NCBI GenBank assembly: GCA_015698045.1
Contig: BLAL01000218.1
Span: 930,001 to 994,000, forward strand
DNA: 64,000 nucleotides
Source of the DNA: Rhizophagus clarus
Lineage: Eukaryota; Glomeromycota; Glomeromycetes; Glomerales; Glomeraceae
Direction: 5' to 3'
Under the pieces are notes generated by a model, which saw only the letters and a program-made list of their open reading frames with translations, made no database searches and had not been told where the DNA came from. Positions 25,030-37,322 of this stretch are shown here, in pieces; position 1 is the stretch's first letter, and each line of letters begins with the position of its first letter. The translations under genes and the position numbers were made by a program.

Positions 25030-25341
25030 ATGAATGCGCCCTTCAATTCAAAAATTTATTATGGATCACCAATCAATTTTGGAATACGAAACTCAGAAAA
25101 GTGCTCAATAATTGATTGGACTCGTAGGCCAATCAATCGCAAAAGTATTATGATAGACTTCAATCCCAGCAATCTAAATGAGGTTTTATATCTTCTGCTA
25201 ATATCTCAATTTAGATAATTTTATGAAATTTTTTTTTGTTTCCAGGAAGATCTTGCAAGTTATTTAGAACTCGTTGAAAGATATGGTGACCTTCGTCTCG
25301 GATCAAATTTATGTGCCTATTTCAAACTTATGAATTATTAA
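25030..25341 (+). CDS. Small orphan protein, 2 exons, 82 aa
   Basis: Exon 1 (25030-25182) encodes MNAPFNSKIYYGSPINFGIR... ending in FNPSNLNE. A 63-bp intron starts GTTTTA and ends in a pyrimidine tract with CCAG (25245), and exon 2 (25246-25341) continues in phase with EDLASYLELVERYGDLRLGS... to a TAA. The join is phase 0 on both sides and the splice-site context resembles the kinase introns. No signal peptide, membrane segment or known motif. It could be the surviving part of a larger gene, but start and stop are clean. Donor GTTTTA is not canonical beyond GT, which lowers confidence. Confidence 0.5.
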
Positions 25342-27100
25342 TAACTTTTCTAAAATTATTAGTTGTTGCCAATTTTTTCTCTTCTTTTTTATTTGTTGGG
25401 TTTATTTTTTATACTTCTTTAAAGAATATTCATAAATGAAATATTTTTGAATTTATAATAAAGTATGATTTTAAAGCTTCCTTCGCATCGATAACCTATT
25501 TACTCTTTGGTTCGAGATTAATTTTTTACAGTTAAATGAATGTAATCTCTAATGAACTTTTAAAATAAACACGTAAAACATATATTATAAATTTAGTACT
25601 GTATCACGATGTATATATATTATTTTGTGAGAGAATTATTAACTAATATAAGTTAAAATAATCTATTTGTCATTTTGGCGGCGCTGCGGCCAAACACTCG
25701 AATTACTAATCATTTAAGCTCTTAAAAACACAATCTTTGAATTCAAATAATTGACTGCGCCACAGGAGATCTTACACGTAATATTACTCGGAAAAATAAA
25801 AAATGATATTAAATTGAACATAAATATACAAAGCAAATAACAACTGTTTTAAATTCTGATGATAAATTGGAGTATACTTATATCACGATGCTAATGAATC
25901 TAAGAAGTTAAAAATATTATCTGTAATTAAGTTGCCCATCATATATTCTTTTTGATATAAATGCAACAAAAGCCGATACTGATACAGAGGTTCCAACTTA
26001 AGCTCCAAACTGTAGTACAGCTTCAAAAGGATTACAAGCAATGAAATTAAATATATTACATGTTCACAAAGTGAAGTACCGTAAAACACGGGATACGGTA
26101 ATTTCAGGGGGTGTACCCAGGCCAGGGTGTTTGACACCTGGGTAAAATTAAATTGTCTAATTAAAATAATCAATTTAATACAAAATTCAAAAAAGAGGGG
26201 GGGCACGGACATTATGATTTATGACTCGCATCTTTTTATAAATTTTCGTTACTTATACGTATAATTAAAAAAATTATAACATCACGTGATGTCGTGATGT
26301 AGTATAATTAGTACGTTATCGGCTTATCGGTTATCCTTAAATGGTAACGAGTCTGCCTCAACCTTAGCGAAATTAACTGAACATGATTTATTTGTGTTAC
26401 CGTTATGAAATTATCTAAGACCAACGACGAGTTACGCCACTAAAATTACTCAGAGAACAATCGCATAATTCCGTAACACAAATCTGTTGTTTTCCATATT
26501 AGTACAGATCTTTCTGGCATTAAAAAATTATATATATAGGTTGAAAAAAGGGGAGAAAAAAATTTTTTTTTTTTCTTTCTTTTTTTCTTAAAAAAAAAGA
26601 ATAAAAAATAATGGAATATTATTGGTAGAATATCAACTGAATATTACTTATACAATTAATAATATTATTAATTACTCTTCAGTACAGGTTATTCTATTAT
26701 CACCTTTCTGGGATTAAAAGAATATATATAGAACTCTATTGAATAATTTTTGCATTTCCAATTTTGCACAACATTTACCTTACCATTGTTTTTACGGATA
26801 ATTACTTTTTTCATTAACCTTTTTACGGATATTTGTACAAAACCCTCACGATATCCGATCTGCAAGTTTATCATTACGTTTTGTACTTCATTTACGCATT
26901 TGCTTCATTAATTATTATATAATACGTCTTACAAACATTACAATCATTTTAATTTTCATTTCCTTTAAATAAACAAAAGAATATTTTATCTTAATCATTT
27001 TTTAATTTTATTTTGTTTTTTTTTTTTTTTTTTTAGAAATTTTTTTTTTTTTGGTATATCGAAATACACAAATTAAAAAAAAAGAGAGAGAAAAATTTTT
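25342..27100. other. Intergenic DNA upstream of zinc-finger gene
   Basis: Contains a GC-rich palindromic spot at 26092-26150 (GGTGTACCCAGG facing CACCTGGGT), an E-box-like palindrome CATCACGTGATG at 26280, and long T and A runs at 26560-26600 and 27010-27080, next to the next gene's start. The minus-strand frame at 25883-26212 has no recognisable feature. Confidence 0.5.
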
Positions 27101-28851
27101 ATGTCTACTACAAATATTACACCCGCAGAAGTAATTATTCAATTTCCATGTTTATGGGAGAATTGTCATGATTTTTTTTCGTCTTTACCTGAATTGGGGG
27201 CACATATTGCTACTGTTCATTTGATTGCTTTATCATCATTTAATTGTAAATGGAGAACTTGCCATAATTATAATTTTCAAACGAAATATTCTTTAGTGCA
27301 ACACATATATTCTCATTTATCTTCTATGCCTAATCATCTTCAAACTCGTGAAATGGTTCGTATCACTCCATATTATTCAAATTATGTAAGTAATTCAAGA
27401 TTTTATTCATTCATTTTTTTTTTTTTTCCAACTATTTTAAGGGCTTCTGTCACCTTTTTTTTTTTTTTTTATCTATTAGTATTATAACCAGATTCCATCG
27501 GGTATTTATCCTCAAGCGTATATACAGTCACCTTATAGACCTTATGCATATCAATATACACCAATCGTTCAGAATATTCAATCGCGATCCGTGAGTATAA
27601 ATTTAATCACATATATATTTGGCAGCTGCCTTAACGTCCTTAGACCATTGAACGTTAGAAGGATGGATAGTCCTTCGATGCGTTCCGGATTTATCCTAAT
27701 TAAATGATTTATTATTATTATAAACAGCCGGCGCACGCTACCATCTTGTCTCTTGGAAATGATGAAATTATATCAAACAACAATATTAATGAGATATCTA
27801 TAATGACAAATCCACTGTTTTCATCTGTAAGCAAATTTAAAGATGTTTTCCTTTTTGATTATTAAAAAAAAAAAATTAATCGTTCTTTAATTTCCCTTCC
27901 CCTTGACTTCTTTTTTTTTCCTGATTTAGGGACAAAATTCATTACAATCAGTAGATCCTCAACCTTCTTCAATAGTATTACGACAATATAAAATTCCACA
28001 ACAAATTAATTTGGTGGCTCCATCTCAAATTACAAAGATTCAAGAAAAAGTCGTACCATCTCAGGTTATTAATATTCAAGATGATTCTCCTATACAGTGT
28101 TTTTCACATTCAAACGCTTCATCAACGTCTACTCAAGTAATTAATTATATTTATAAAATTTTGTGTGTATACATATATGGTTTAATACATATTTTTATTT
28201 ATTTTACGTTAATTTTAACAAGTAAATTTTTTTTTTTTTTTTGTTTGTTTACAGAGACAAGGTCAAATGAGTATCTCTGATTTGAAAAAGGATATAGAGG
28301 AACTTCGAGATCTTTTAAAAGAACAGACGCAAAAACTTAATGATAAGACACAAGAACTTGATAAAAATACTAGAGAGATGAAAAAAATGTCAGATGAAAT
28401 TAATGAAAAGTCAAGAGAAATTACAAAATTACAAAGTATAATCTCTTTAAAAGATAGTGAGATCAGTATTATTAATAATGATCTTGAATTACAAACAAAT
28501 ATATCAAAGATTTTACAAGAACAAAATCGTAGAGCTGATGATAAACTGAGAAGGATGTGGGCGGAAATGTTATGTAGAAAAGCTGATTTAGGTGAAAAAA
28601 TGAACATTAATGGTGAACCATCAAGGAAAAGACTTAGAAGAGATAAAGATGAGGAATTGGAAAATTCTAATTTACATCCTATGGAGATACCTGCACCTCC
28701 ACATGAAAACATTTCAGTAATCACTAAAGCATTAACGTGTAATTGGGACGGTTGTGAAAAAACATTTAGAACAAAATTAGCGCTTAAGGCCCATATTGTT
28801 TCTTTTCATATGAACGAAGAAATTTTAAAAGTTCCTGTCATTAATCCTTAA
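27101..28851 (+). CDS. C2H2 zinc-finger protein with coiled coil
   Basis: Five exons, all phase 0: 27101-27385, 27480-27590, 27728-27826, 27930-28136, 28255-28851; 432 residues. The N-terminus has two C-x4-C type fingers (CLWENC...HIATVH and CKWRTC...HIYSH, about residues 17-70), and a third C-x4-C finger (CNWDGC...HIVSFH) closes the protein. Between them lies a Q/S/I-rich, probably disordered linker and a coiled coil of about 100 residues in exon 5 with dense K/E heptads (KKDIEELRDLLKEQTQKL and on), then a basic RKRLRRDK stretch suited to nuclear import. C-x4-C fingers of this kind occur in Gli/ZIC-like and chromatin-linked DNA-binding proteins. I infer a nuclear, dimerising DNA-binding factor. 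A poly(A) signal AATAAA lies near 28956. No disruption was found. Confidence 0.88.
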
Positions 28852-31800
28852 AAAATTTTGCGGAAACAAAATATGGAATTTATACATATGTAAGACATTT
28901 TCTGTTTTTTTTTTTTCTGATATATTGCATTTAACATTATCTATCTGATGATACAATAAAAACTTTAATAGCAAATATAAATAATAAATAGCATATTATA
29001 TACGGGATAATTCTCATGATTTTTTTTTAAAAAAAAAAAATTGCATTTTTCATTAATTATTTATTATAAGCAAAAAAAATTTATTTATTAATATGTATAG
29101 TATAATTTTAATCTTTCAATATAATTATCCATTTATCTGTAAGTACAGTAAGTATAACAAAATAAATAGTTGTATAATAAAAAATGATGTATTATACAAA
29201 ATTTAACTAAAAATAATATACATAATACAGATTTTATATAAATCAAATTAATATATAAAGCCTTTGATATTTAAGTAAATTGCAAAATTTATGTAATTAT
29301 AAATTATTTTAAAATTTAAAATAAGATAATAAATATTATATTCTTTTATTTAACTGTAAAAAAAAACTTTTATTTAATATAAATTAAAAATAGTAAGTAT
29401 TTTAAAAAAATTCCATTTAATTATAAAATAAATTATTTTTAAATCTAAGATAAAAATTATATATAAAATTTCTTTGCAAAATAAAAACATTATATTACAT
29501 TATTAATTTATTACAATTTTTTTTAACTTAATTAACCAATAAAATTATTAGTAAAAATTAATTAATATATTTTTACAATAAAAACTTAATTTTTTACTTT
29601 TAAGTATTTATTATATTTTATAAATTTATAATTTTTAATTATATTTATAAATTTATAATATTTTTAATTTTAATAATAATCTTTATAAATAAAAATTATT
29701 ATAATTTTCAAATTATTAAATGATTTATTAATCAATTAAATTAAAATATTAAATAAAAATACTAAAAATAAATAAAAGTAAACAAAAATAATAAAAATAT
29801 TACATATTTATATTATTAAAGACATAATAAATTATTTTAAACCTATTTTTTTTAAAAAAAAAAAAAATTTTATTTTATTTAAAAATTATTTTTAAACCAT
29901 TTTATTTTAAAATATGAATCAACTAAGAAGTTTTTTTTCAAATTTCTATTAAGTATTTTTAAATATTTTTTAAAATTTCAAAACTTTAAAAATAATTCTA
30001 TTTAAAAAAATAAAAATTAAAAAATTTTAAAAAATATTACTTCCTATTTAAAAAAGCCAAAGATTTAAATAAAAAATAATTAAAAATAATAAAATAAAAT
30101 AAAATAAAAAATATTACTTCTTATTTAATTTAATAAAATTAATAAAAATCTTTAAAATCTTTAAAAATCAAAAATCAGTTTTTTTAATTGATTCTTAAAA
30201 TTAATTTAAATTATAATAAAAACTAAAAATAAATAATAAAAAATAAAATATAATTTTATTTTTATAATCTTAAAATCAATTTTTATTTATTACAAAATTA
30301 ATTGTTAATCACAATAAATAATTAAGTAAATATTCAATATTATAAATAAAAAAATATTTCTTTGTTAATATTTTAATATTATTATTTATTTAAAATTTAT
30401 AATTTATAATTTATTTGGTTTATTTTAAATTTTCTAACTACTATTAAATTATAAAATAAACTATTACTTTATAAAAATTAAATTAATTTATAAGTTATTT
30501 TAAATTTTTTAAATAAATTATAATTCAAATTAATTTATAATCAAAAAAAACAATAAATAATAAATAAATCTAAATTGATTAATTATAATATAAAACTGTA
30601 ATTATATTATTGCTATTTTCAAAATAATGTGATTAGTAATTAATTTTATAATAAATAAAAATTAATTTTAAAATTACAAAAATAAAATCACATTTTTTAT
30701 TATAAATACTATAATTATCATTTAATCAATGTAATACTAAGGCCATTATTATATAATCTTTGTTAATATTTTTTTATAAACTGATTCCTAAAACTGATTC
30801 CTAAAAACCAATTCTTAAAAACTGATTCCTAAAAATTTCAAAAACTTCTACTGACTTATGCCAAGTAAAAAATAATACTTTTTTATTTTATTTTATTATT
30901 CCTACTTATTTTTTTCATTTTTAACTATTTTTTTATTCATTAACCACAATTTTTATTTTAGATCTTTAGTTTTTTAAGTAAAAAGTAATGTTTTTTTACT
31001 ACTTTATACTAATATTTAAATAAAAATATTTTAAAGTTCTAAAAACTTTAAAAAATAGTTAAAAATAGTTAATAGATAAAAGAAATGAAAAAAAACTTTT
31101 TTTGGTTTATATTTTAAAATTCAAAATAAAGTGTTTTAAAAGCACTTTTTAAATAAAATAAAAGAAAACTAAATATTTTTTTTAAAAAATAATAATTCTA
31201 AAACTGGTTAATTATATTTTTAATGATATAGATATAGTATATATTTTTATTGTATTTGCTGTTTTTAGTATTTTAATTTAATTAATCAATAAATTATTTG
31301 ATCACAATAATTCAAAATAATTATAATTACTTTTTTAATTAATTAATAATTTTTTTTAAAGTAATTTATTTTTTAAATTATTTTTATAGTAAATTTACTA
31401 CTAATTTTATTTTTTAATTAAAAATACTTTTATATTTTTTAAAGTATTTTATTAAATAAAATAAAATTTTTATAATAAATTTTATAGTATTTTTTTAAGT
31501 AAAATCAAAAAGAAAGTTTAATTTAATTAATGATTTTTTAAAAAAAAATAATCTATAAATTATTATAAATAAAAACTAAATTTTTTAAATCAAAATATTT
31601 TTATTAACTAATCCTAGAAATATAAAATTATTATTACTATTTGATATATCTCAAATCTCAATAAAAAGAATCTAATAAAATAAAATCTATTTTTTTATAA
31701 ATATTATATGATATAATAAATATAATACGAAATTTAAAACTCAAAATCCTAATACTTCAAAATCCTAACACTTAAAATTCTAATAGGTATAAAATTCTGA

Positions 31801-32286
31801 CAGATTAAAATCCCAATAAATATAAAATCCTAACAATTTTTTTATTAATAAATTAAATCCATTTACTTTATTTTTTAATTATTTAAACCTTAAGTAACTT
31901 TTTTTGCTCGCTTTACTTATAGTTTTTTTTCCTAATAACTTTCTAATTTAACCTAATTTTAACCCTAATCTAATTTTAACCTAACTTTAATTTAACCTTA
32001 ATCCTAATCTTGACTAATTTTAATCTAACTTTAAACTACTAATTCAGTAATTTTTATCTAATTTAGTATAAAACTCTTATCTTATATTAATATAAAATAT
32101 TAATAATCTGTCAGAATTTTGCACTTATTAGAATTTTTGTATTTGTTAAAATTTGGTTTATCAGAATTTTGACAGTCAGGATTTTAAGATGTTAGGATTT
32201 TAAATTTTAGAATTTTAGATAATTCCCAATATAATATTTTTTATTATTTAAAAATTTATAAATAGATACATTTTATTTACCAATTT
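28852..32286. other. 3.4-kb extreme AT-rich island
   Basis: Nearly all A and T, with runs of more than 50 bases lacking any G or C (for example around 29640-29700). No frames beyond chance, no introns, no RNA gene. It separates the zinc-finger gene from the retroelement. It contains the inverted 17-bp repeat arrays at 31735-32228. Around 31955-32010 are degenerate CCTAAT/CCCTAA-like motifs. Confidence 0.75.
31735..32228. repeat. Inverted pair of degenerate ~17-bp tandem repeats
   Basis: The left arm (31735-31835) is a chain of units such as AAAATCCTAATACTTC, AAAATCCTAACACTTA and AAAATTCTGACAGATT. The right arm (32105-32228) is the same chain on the other strand. The best facing match is AAAATTCTAATAGG(T)AT..AAAATTCTGACAGATT against its reverse complement. 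About 270 bp separate the arms. It may be an eroded foldback element; no TSD is evident. Confidence 0.55.
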
Positions 32287-32651
32287 TATAAATATGATTC
32301 TATGGAGGATCGACTACATTTCTCACTTGCAGATCGCTTGGCCATTTTTCCAGCAGAAGATCGCTGAAGAAAAGCTTGAGCTTTGATTTCTTGAACTTCT
32401 TTCAAGTAACGTTTTCTTTTTTATGGGATCTAGCCATGTCTATTGATACTCGTTTGGTTTAGAAATACCAAGTTTTGGTGGAACTACTGGCTTGGTATAG
32501 ACTTCACCAAAGAAATAGTTTATGATCGTAAACTCTAGGTTCCCTTCGTATTTCTGAAGACTCTTATAAGGTTAGCATTTGAGCTACCTGGTCTTAAATA
32601 CCTTAGAAGAGAGGTTTTTCATCAGTACTATTTATTTTGGAAGCATTGAGA

Positions 32652-35172
32652 TAGGGTTGGTAAAGTCAGTTCTAGTCCAATTTTAGTCCTAAGACTTGCA
32701 AGTCCTATCTGATGGACCTACAAACTAAGTCCATATATGATTAGTCCAGGACTTGTGTCCGACCAAGTCCGGTTCTGGACTAGATCCTAAGACTCAGTCT
32801 TAAACCAGTTTAACGTATAACATTTATCATAAATTCTGTATTAAAAATATCAAATTTTTTTTTTTCTATTGTTTTCCTTAAAATTAATACAAAAATATCA
32901 TAAAAATAAAAAAAAAAACTTCAAAAAAATATACTAAACGTTTTATTTGTATAAATGATAATCATATGTTAATATGTTATACAACGTAATACTAAATACT
33001 GCATTTAACAAATAAAACACATTTGAATTACTTCAACTGAATTTGTTTACCAATATTATTCTCAATCCAACTTTTTGTACATAACGATGCTCTTGCAGTC
33101 TCTGGACATAAACGATTTCAAACTTTGGTGATTGTATTGCCTGCAACAGAAAATGCTTGTTCACAGGCTACACTTGTGGATTGTATTGCTAAGTAGTCTT
33201 TTGCCATTAGTGAAAGTACCAGAAATTCAGTGGAGTGGGCTTGTCACCAAAGAAGCGCTTCACGTTTTCATCACATGGCAAAGCTAGATATCTTTCTATT
33301 TCAGCAAAATCAGGACTAGGTGAGGGTGGTAGTGTTGTTTCAGCAGTTACTCCTATGTGACGTTTTTTTAGTTGACGAAAATATTCTCTTGATGATGTAA
33401 AAGGAAGGGAAGCTTGTGATTGTGGCTTTTAGGAAAGATAGAAGGAAAATTGTTTACGTAAGGCGGCAATAGCATTTGTCATTGGTTCACCTGGTTTAAA
33501 AAGAGAAATTTTATTTTGGGGGTCTAATATTGATGAGATGGTAGTATTATTATCAATAATTAACCAGTATTCTTTAAGTTTTTCATTTATTGAAGCAGCT
33601 AACATGTATTGTCTGAATCCATCCTTCCTTTTCACACAATACTTTAGATGATCACGAATTTCATTAAAGTAAAATCGAACATCAGCAATAATTGGGTACA
33701 ATGATCCTGAGAGGTTTTTTGTTGCTCTTTCAAGGGGTTCTAAAATGATCACTGTTTCCTTTGATTAATAATTAAAAAGGATTTAATTTTGTAAGTAGTA
33801 ATAATGAAAAAAAAGAAACTTGTTATTAAAAAAAAAAATATTATTTTATTTTTACCTTTATCTTCATCCATGCTTCAACATCTGGCATTAATTCACACAC
33901 ACTATCATGTTTGGCTGCAAGCATTTTCAATGCCGTTTCCATTCGCTGTAACTTACAAAGCATGTAATAGGTGGAGTTCTGCCTCGTTTCTATGTCTATT
34001 TCTGGCTGAAGGTACTCAAGTTTCTCTATAACACATAATTCACGTAATTCATTACATAATAAGACCGAATTTTTATTTTTGACATTAGTTATCGCACTTC
34101 TACTATTTCTTGATCAACTATTTCCATTCCTTGCTTAACTGCAAGGTTAAGTATATGTGCTGAACAATGATAATGGCTGAAGGTAAGATTATTTAATTCT
34201 TTTTCAAATTCTTCTGATAATTTCTGTCCACATACTAACATCGCAGATTCATTATCTGTAGTAAGTGCTAATGCTTTACCTGCTAAGTTGAATTCATTAA
34301 GAACATTAGTGATTGCTGCAGCCATATTGATTCCTGTATGACGAACTTTAAAAGGAATAATATCAAGTAAAAAATGTCAAAGAACCCAATTTTGGTCAAT
34401 ATAGTGAATTGTTAGGCCAAGGTATGCTTCGCTACTTATAGTTGATGTCCACATATCAGCAGTGAAGGAAACTTTGCTGGATATTTTTTGTAAATCATAG
34501 CCAATATTAGAACGACGTTCATTAAATTCATCAATAATCATTTCTTTTATTTGATGTCGATCAGGAATTTTGTAACGAGTATCGAAAATATGCATCATTT
34601 CAATAAATTTTTCATTTTTTACAACACTAAAAGGTTGTTGGTTATTAATAATCCAAATAACAACTGCTTTGTTTCGCACCAATTTTTCTTTTGTAGGCCA
34701 AAGGTCTGTACATTTGAAATTTAATGTTGTTTGCTTTCTGACCTTTGGGATTATTATGTTGTGCTTATTTAAAAGATGCCGTTCAATAGTAGTATTACTT
34801 GACTTAATAGAAAATACATAATTGTACCTTTTGCATACAGGTACTCTCGGGTGAGCTGGGCTTTTGCAATCTACATAATTCCATAAAGGTGAAGTTTTTC
34901 GAGAACATTCTTCAGTATGTAATATGTTATTCAAAATATCATCACTCTCCAAGTCAACAAAATTGAACGCGTCATCTAAACTTATTGTGTAAGTTTATAC
35001 AACAAAAATTAAAACTGTGTAATATATATACCAAATATAAAAACCCTTTTTATTGGTTAGGACTCATTTAAGACTAACTCCTTATTAGTCCAAAAAATCG
35101 GACTTAAAGATCTGCAGACTCAGTCTTAGGACTGAGTCTTTAGGTCCGAAATAAGGACTTTTACCAACCCTA
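32652..35172 (-). mobile_element. hAT DNA transposon, 2521 bp, decayed, 8-bp TSD
   Basis: The ends are TAGGGTTGGTAAAGTC and, on the complement, TAGGGTTGGTAAAAGTC. The octamer CATTGAGA flanks both sides (32644-32651 and 35173-35180). Subterminal AGTCCTAAGACT-like motifs recur near both ends (for example 32689 and 35122). It carries a broken transposase on the minus strand and sits inside the retroelement, so it inserted later. Confidence 0.95.
33028..34952 (-). pseudogene. hAT transposase pseudogene (BED finger)
   Basis: N-terminal BED-type finger (WNYVDCKSPAHPRVPVCKRY ... ERHLLNKHNI), then the RNase H-like core: VSFTADMWTSTISSEAYL with the first Asp, LTTDNESAMLVC with the second, and C-terminal hAT dimerisation text STSVACEQAFSVAGNTITKV with the Glu in CEQ. 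Three breaks are clear. A TGA stands where Arg is expected right after QNWVL (about 34378). A TAG or TAA ends the exon at 33429. A TGA follows NTITKV (about 33090), and a shift lies near 33250 before AHSTEF. An intron separates the middle exons (33766-33850, GTAAAAAT to CAAAG). Both TGA at Arg sites are one C-to-T step from CGA. The first ATG is also missing, since the open frame begins at TTG. Confidence 0.88.
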
Positions 35173-36217
35173 CATTGAGATGAATAAAGTGAAGTCGTTA
35201 GTTGAAGTTTTGTTTATGGTCAGGAGTGGCGCTTGCTTTTTCTTGTCTAGAGGTCGTTTAAAGGGATGTAGAAGTGGTGGTTATAATGCTTTACCTCTTT
35301 CCCTAGTTTTTCTTTTGAGTTTCTGGAAGTATTAATGATTTTCCTTTAGTTTTTTATTTCTTGCTTGTCGATATTTTAGCCTTTAATCTCTTTTTCTAAT
35401 TTAGTTTTGGGGGCTGAAGGTATTGGAATGTTGATCAGTATTTTAGTAGTTTAGTATAACTTTCTTTTTTTAGGGCTTTGTTTGTCGATCTGATTAAGGG
35501 AAGAATTTGGTTGGTTAATTTATATTAAATTTGACTAACACATGTTAATTCCTAGTTGAGCTGGTCAAAGTCACGTGTGAGTCATTATGACTCTTCTAAC
35601 ATCTTTTTATTTTTGGTGTATCCGTGCTGGTTAAAGGCTTCTGAACGATTAGAGAAAAATCTTTTTTGGATAGGAATACCAAGTAAAAAGGGAGTTTTAA
35701 TCTTATTGACTAGGAGGCCTCAGCATAGTGCCCACACACCATTCGGTTAGGGTGGTGGCTTCTTGTAATGGCATACTCTATAAGGATTATGGAGGAAAAT
35801 AATGTGATTGTTAGAGGGTCTTACTTACACTATGATATATGGTAATACCGACCATTAGTTATTGAAATTCATGGGTCACATCTGATGTTTGTCAGGTGGG
35901 ATTGTTAAATTCACATTTTTGTATTTTTGCATTTGTTCTTTGATTTAATAAAGTTATCAATCACGGCCTTTGAATAAAAAAAAAAAAATATATAAATATG
36001 ATTCTATTATTATCAAATGTATTTTAATAAAAGAAATTTAATAAAATAAATTTTATCTTTTTATAATTACAGGATTTTAAGATACTTTAAAAATTCAAAA
36101 ATCTTTTAATTTTAATTTTTACAGTTTAAAAAATAATTTTAAATAAAATTGTTAAATTTATTTTTTAATATATAAGGCCACTTTAACTCAATTCTTTATT
36201 TAATACACTCTCTTCTC

Positions 36218-36514
36218 AGAATCCCAAACATCTCTCATTTAGGTCAAATATGATATATAGTAAAATTTTCAATTTAGGATATCTTGATCAATATTAATAC
36301 TATTAAATAAATTTATACCATTAGATTCGTCTCATTAAGACAAATCTAATAATATAAATTTTATTAAAATCCAATCAGTAGATTTTTTAAATACAGGGAT
36401 ATGTATGATAAGAAATTTTTAAAAATACTCCTGAAATAAGCAACTTTTTAAAAATTTTATATGATCAATAAGCAAACTCAATCCCTGACCTATTTATACA
36501 TAGTTTGGGATCCT
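36218..36514. mobile_element. AGGAYCCC-family MITE, 297 bp
   Basis: Left end AGAATCCCAAAC with TTTAGGTCA; right end on the complement AGGATCCCAAAC with AATAGGTCA. Flanks are CTCTTCTC (36210-36217) and CTCTTCCC (36515-36522), a 7-of-8 TSD. The right subterminal text TTGCTTATTGATCATATAAA also occurs, almost identical, next to the left end of the 53525 element. A hairpin (36316-36368, arms ATTAGATTCGTCT and AGACAAATCTAAT) is internal. No coding capacity. Confidence 0.8.
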
Positions 36515-36522
36515 CTCTTCCC

Positions 36523-37308
36523 TTCCAGTTTTCAAAAAATTAGAAGAAAATAATATACATAATTTAGGCCAAAATTATAAAATTTGGCCAGAATTATAAA
36601 TAAAAATTACAAATCACATAACATATATATTGCTACTTATAATTCTGGCTGAAATTATAATAATCCTAGTTATGTTTTTTCTTTTCTCTTTTAAATTGTA
36701 ACCCTTTATATTATATTAAATAAAGAATTAACTTGAAATGACTTAATTAATTTATACTTAAATAATTTTATCCAAGTAATTTAATCTAATAATTTAATAT
36801 AATTTTATCTAATAATTTTATATAATATATTAATTATTTTTTAGATTATTTCTATTTGTATACTATTGTATTTGTATACAGATTACAGATTATATGATCA
36901 GTATAAAATTTTCTTTTATAAAAATATTACTACACAAAATTCCAATTATGGTTATTTTGAAAAATAAGAAAAAAAATTTTTGTGAAATGGATATCATCTA
37001 AAGAAAAAAGTCTGTGTTATACAATAATCTAATATGTTAATTTTAATATTCTGACTAAAATTATAAAAAATTAGGAGTATGATATATAATATGTAACAAA
37101 TAAGATTTTTAATATGAAAAAAATTCTAAGTTCTTAGAATATTTATAGAAAAAATAAAAAAGAAAGTATATAACACATAATAATAAATAATAATTATATG
37201 ACCCATATTTCATAAATTAGTGTAAATTAAGAAATTTTCTATTTTTTAATATTTATTTATAATAAATAATTTTTTTTAAATATATTTGAATAATTATTTT
37301 TTTTTTTT
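36523..37308. other. AT-rich intergenic DNA
   Basis: Holds two TTCTGGC/GCCAAAA-type palindromic motifs (36566-36600 and 36645-36665), also found elsewhere in the window. No gene. Confidence 0.5.
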
Positions 37309-37322
37309 TACTTTTTTTATTT

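Larger units (their letters stand above)
32304..35990 (+). mobile_element. Non-LTR retroelement with poly(A) tail and 17-bp TSD
   Basis: The segment ends in an A run (35977-35990) preceded by AATAAAGTTATCAATCACGG, and is flanked by the identical 17-mer TATAAATATGATTCTAT (32287-32303 and 35991-36007). Poly(A) plus a variable long TSD marks target-primed retrotransposition on the + strand. Excluding the hAT inserted at 32652-35172 the body is about 1.2 kb. It has no reverse-transcriptase frame, so it is a 5'-truncated LINE or a SINE-like/non-autonomous derivative. It is GC-richer than its surroundings. Confidence 0.9.

Noticed and set aside
25883..26212. 109-codon frame on the minus strand
   Set aside because: No domain, runs through a G/C palindrome and a homopolymer; probably chance or relic.
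28263..28724. 153-codon frame on the minus strand
   Set aside because: Antisense shadow of the coiled-coil exon of the zinc-finger gene.
31955..32010. Degenerate CCCTAA/CCTAAT motifs as interstitial telomere repeat
   Set aside because: Only one exact CCCTAA and irregular spacing; explained by base composition.
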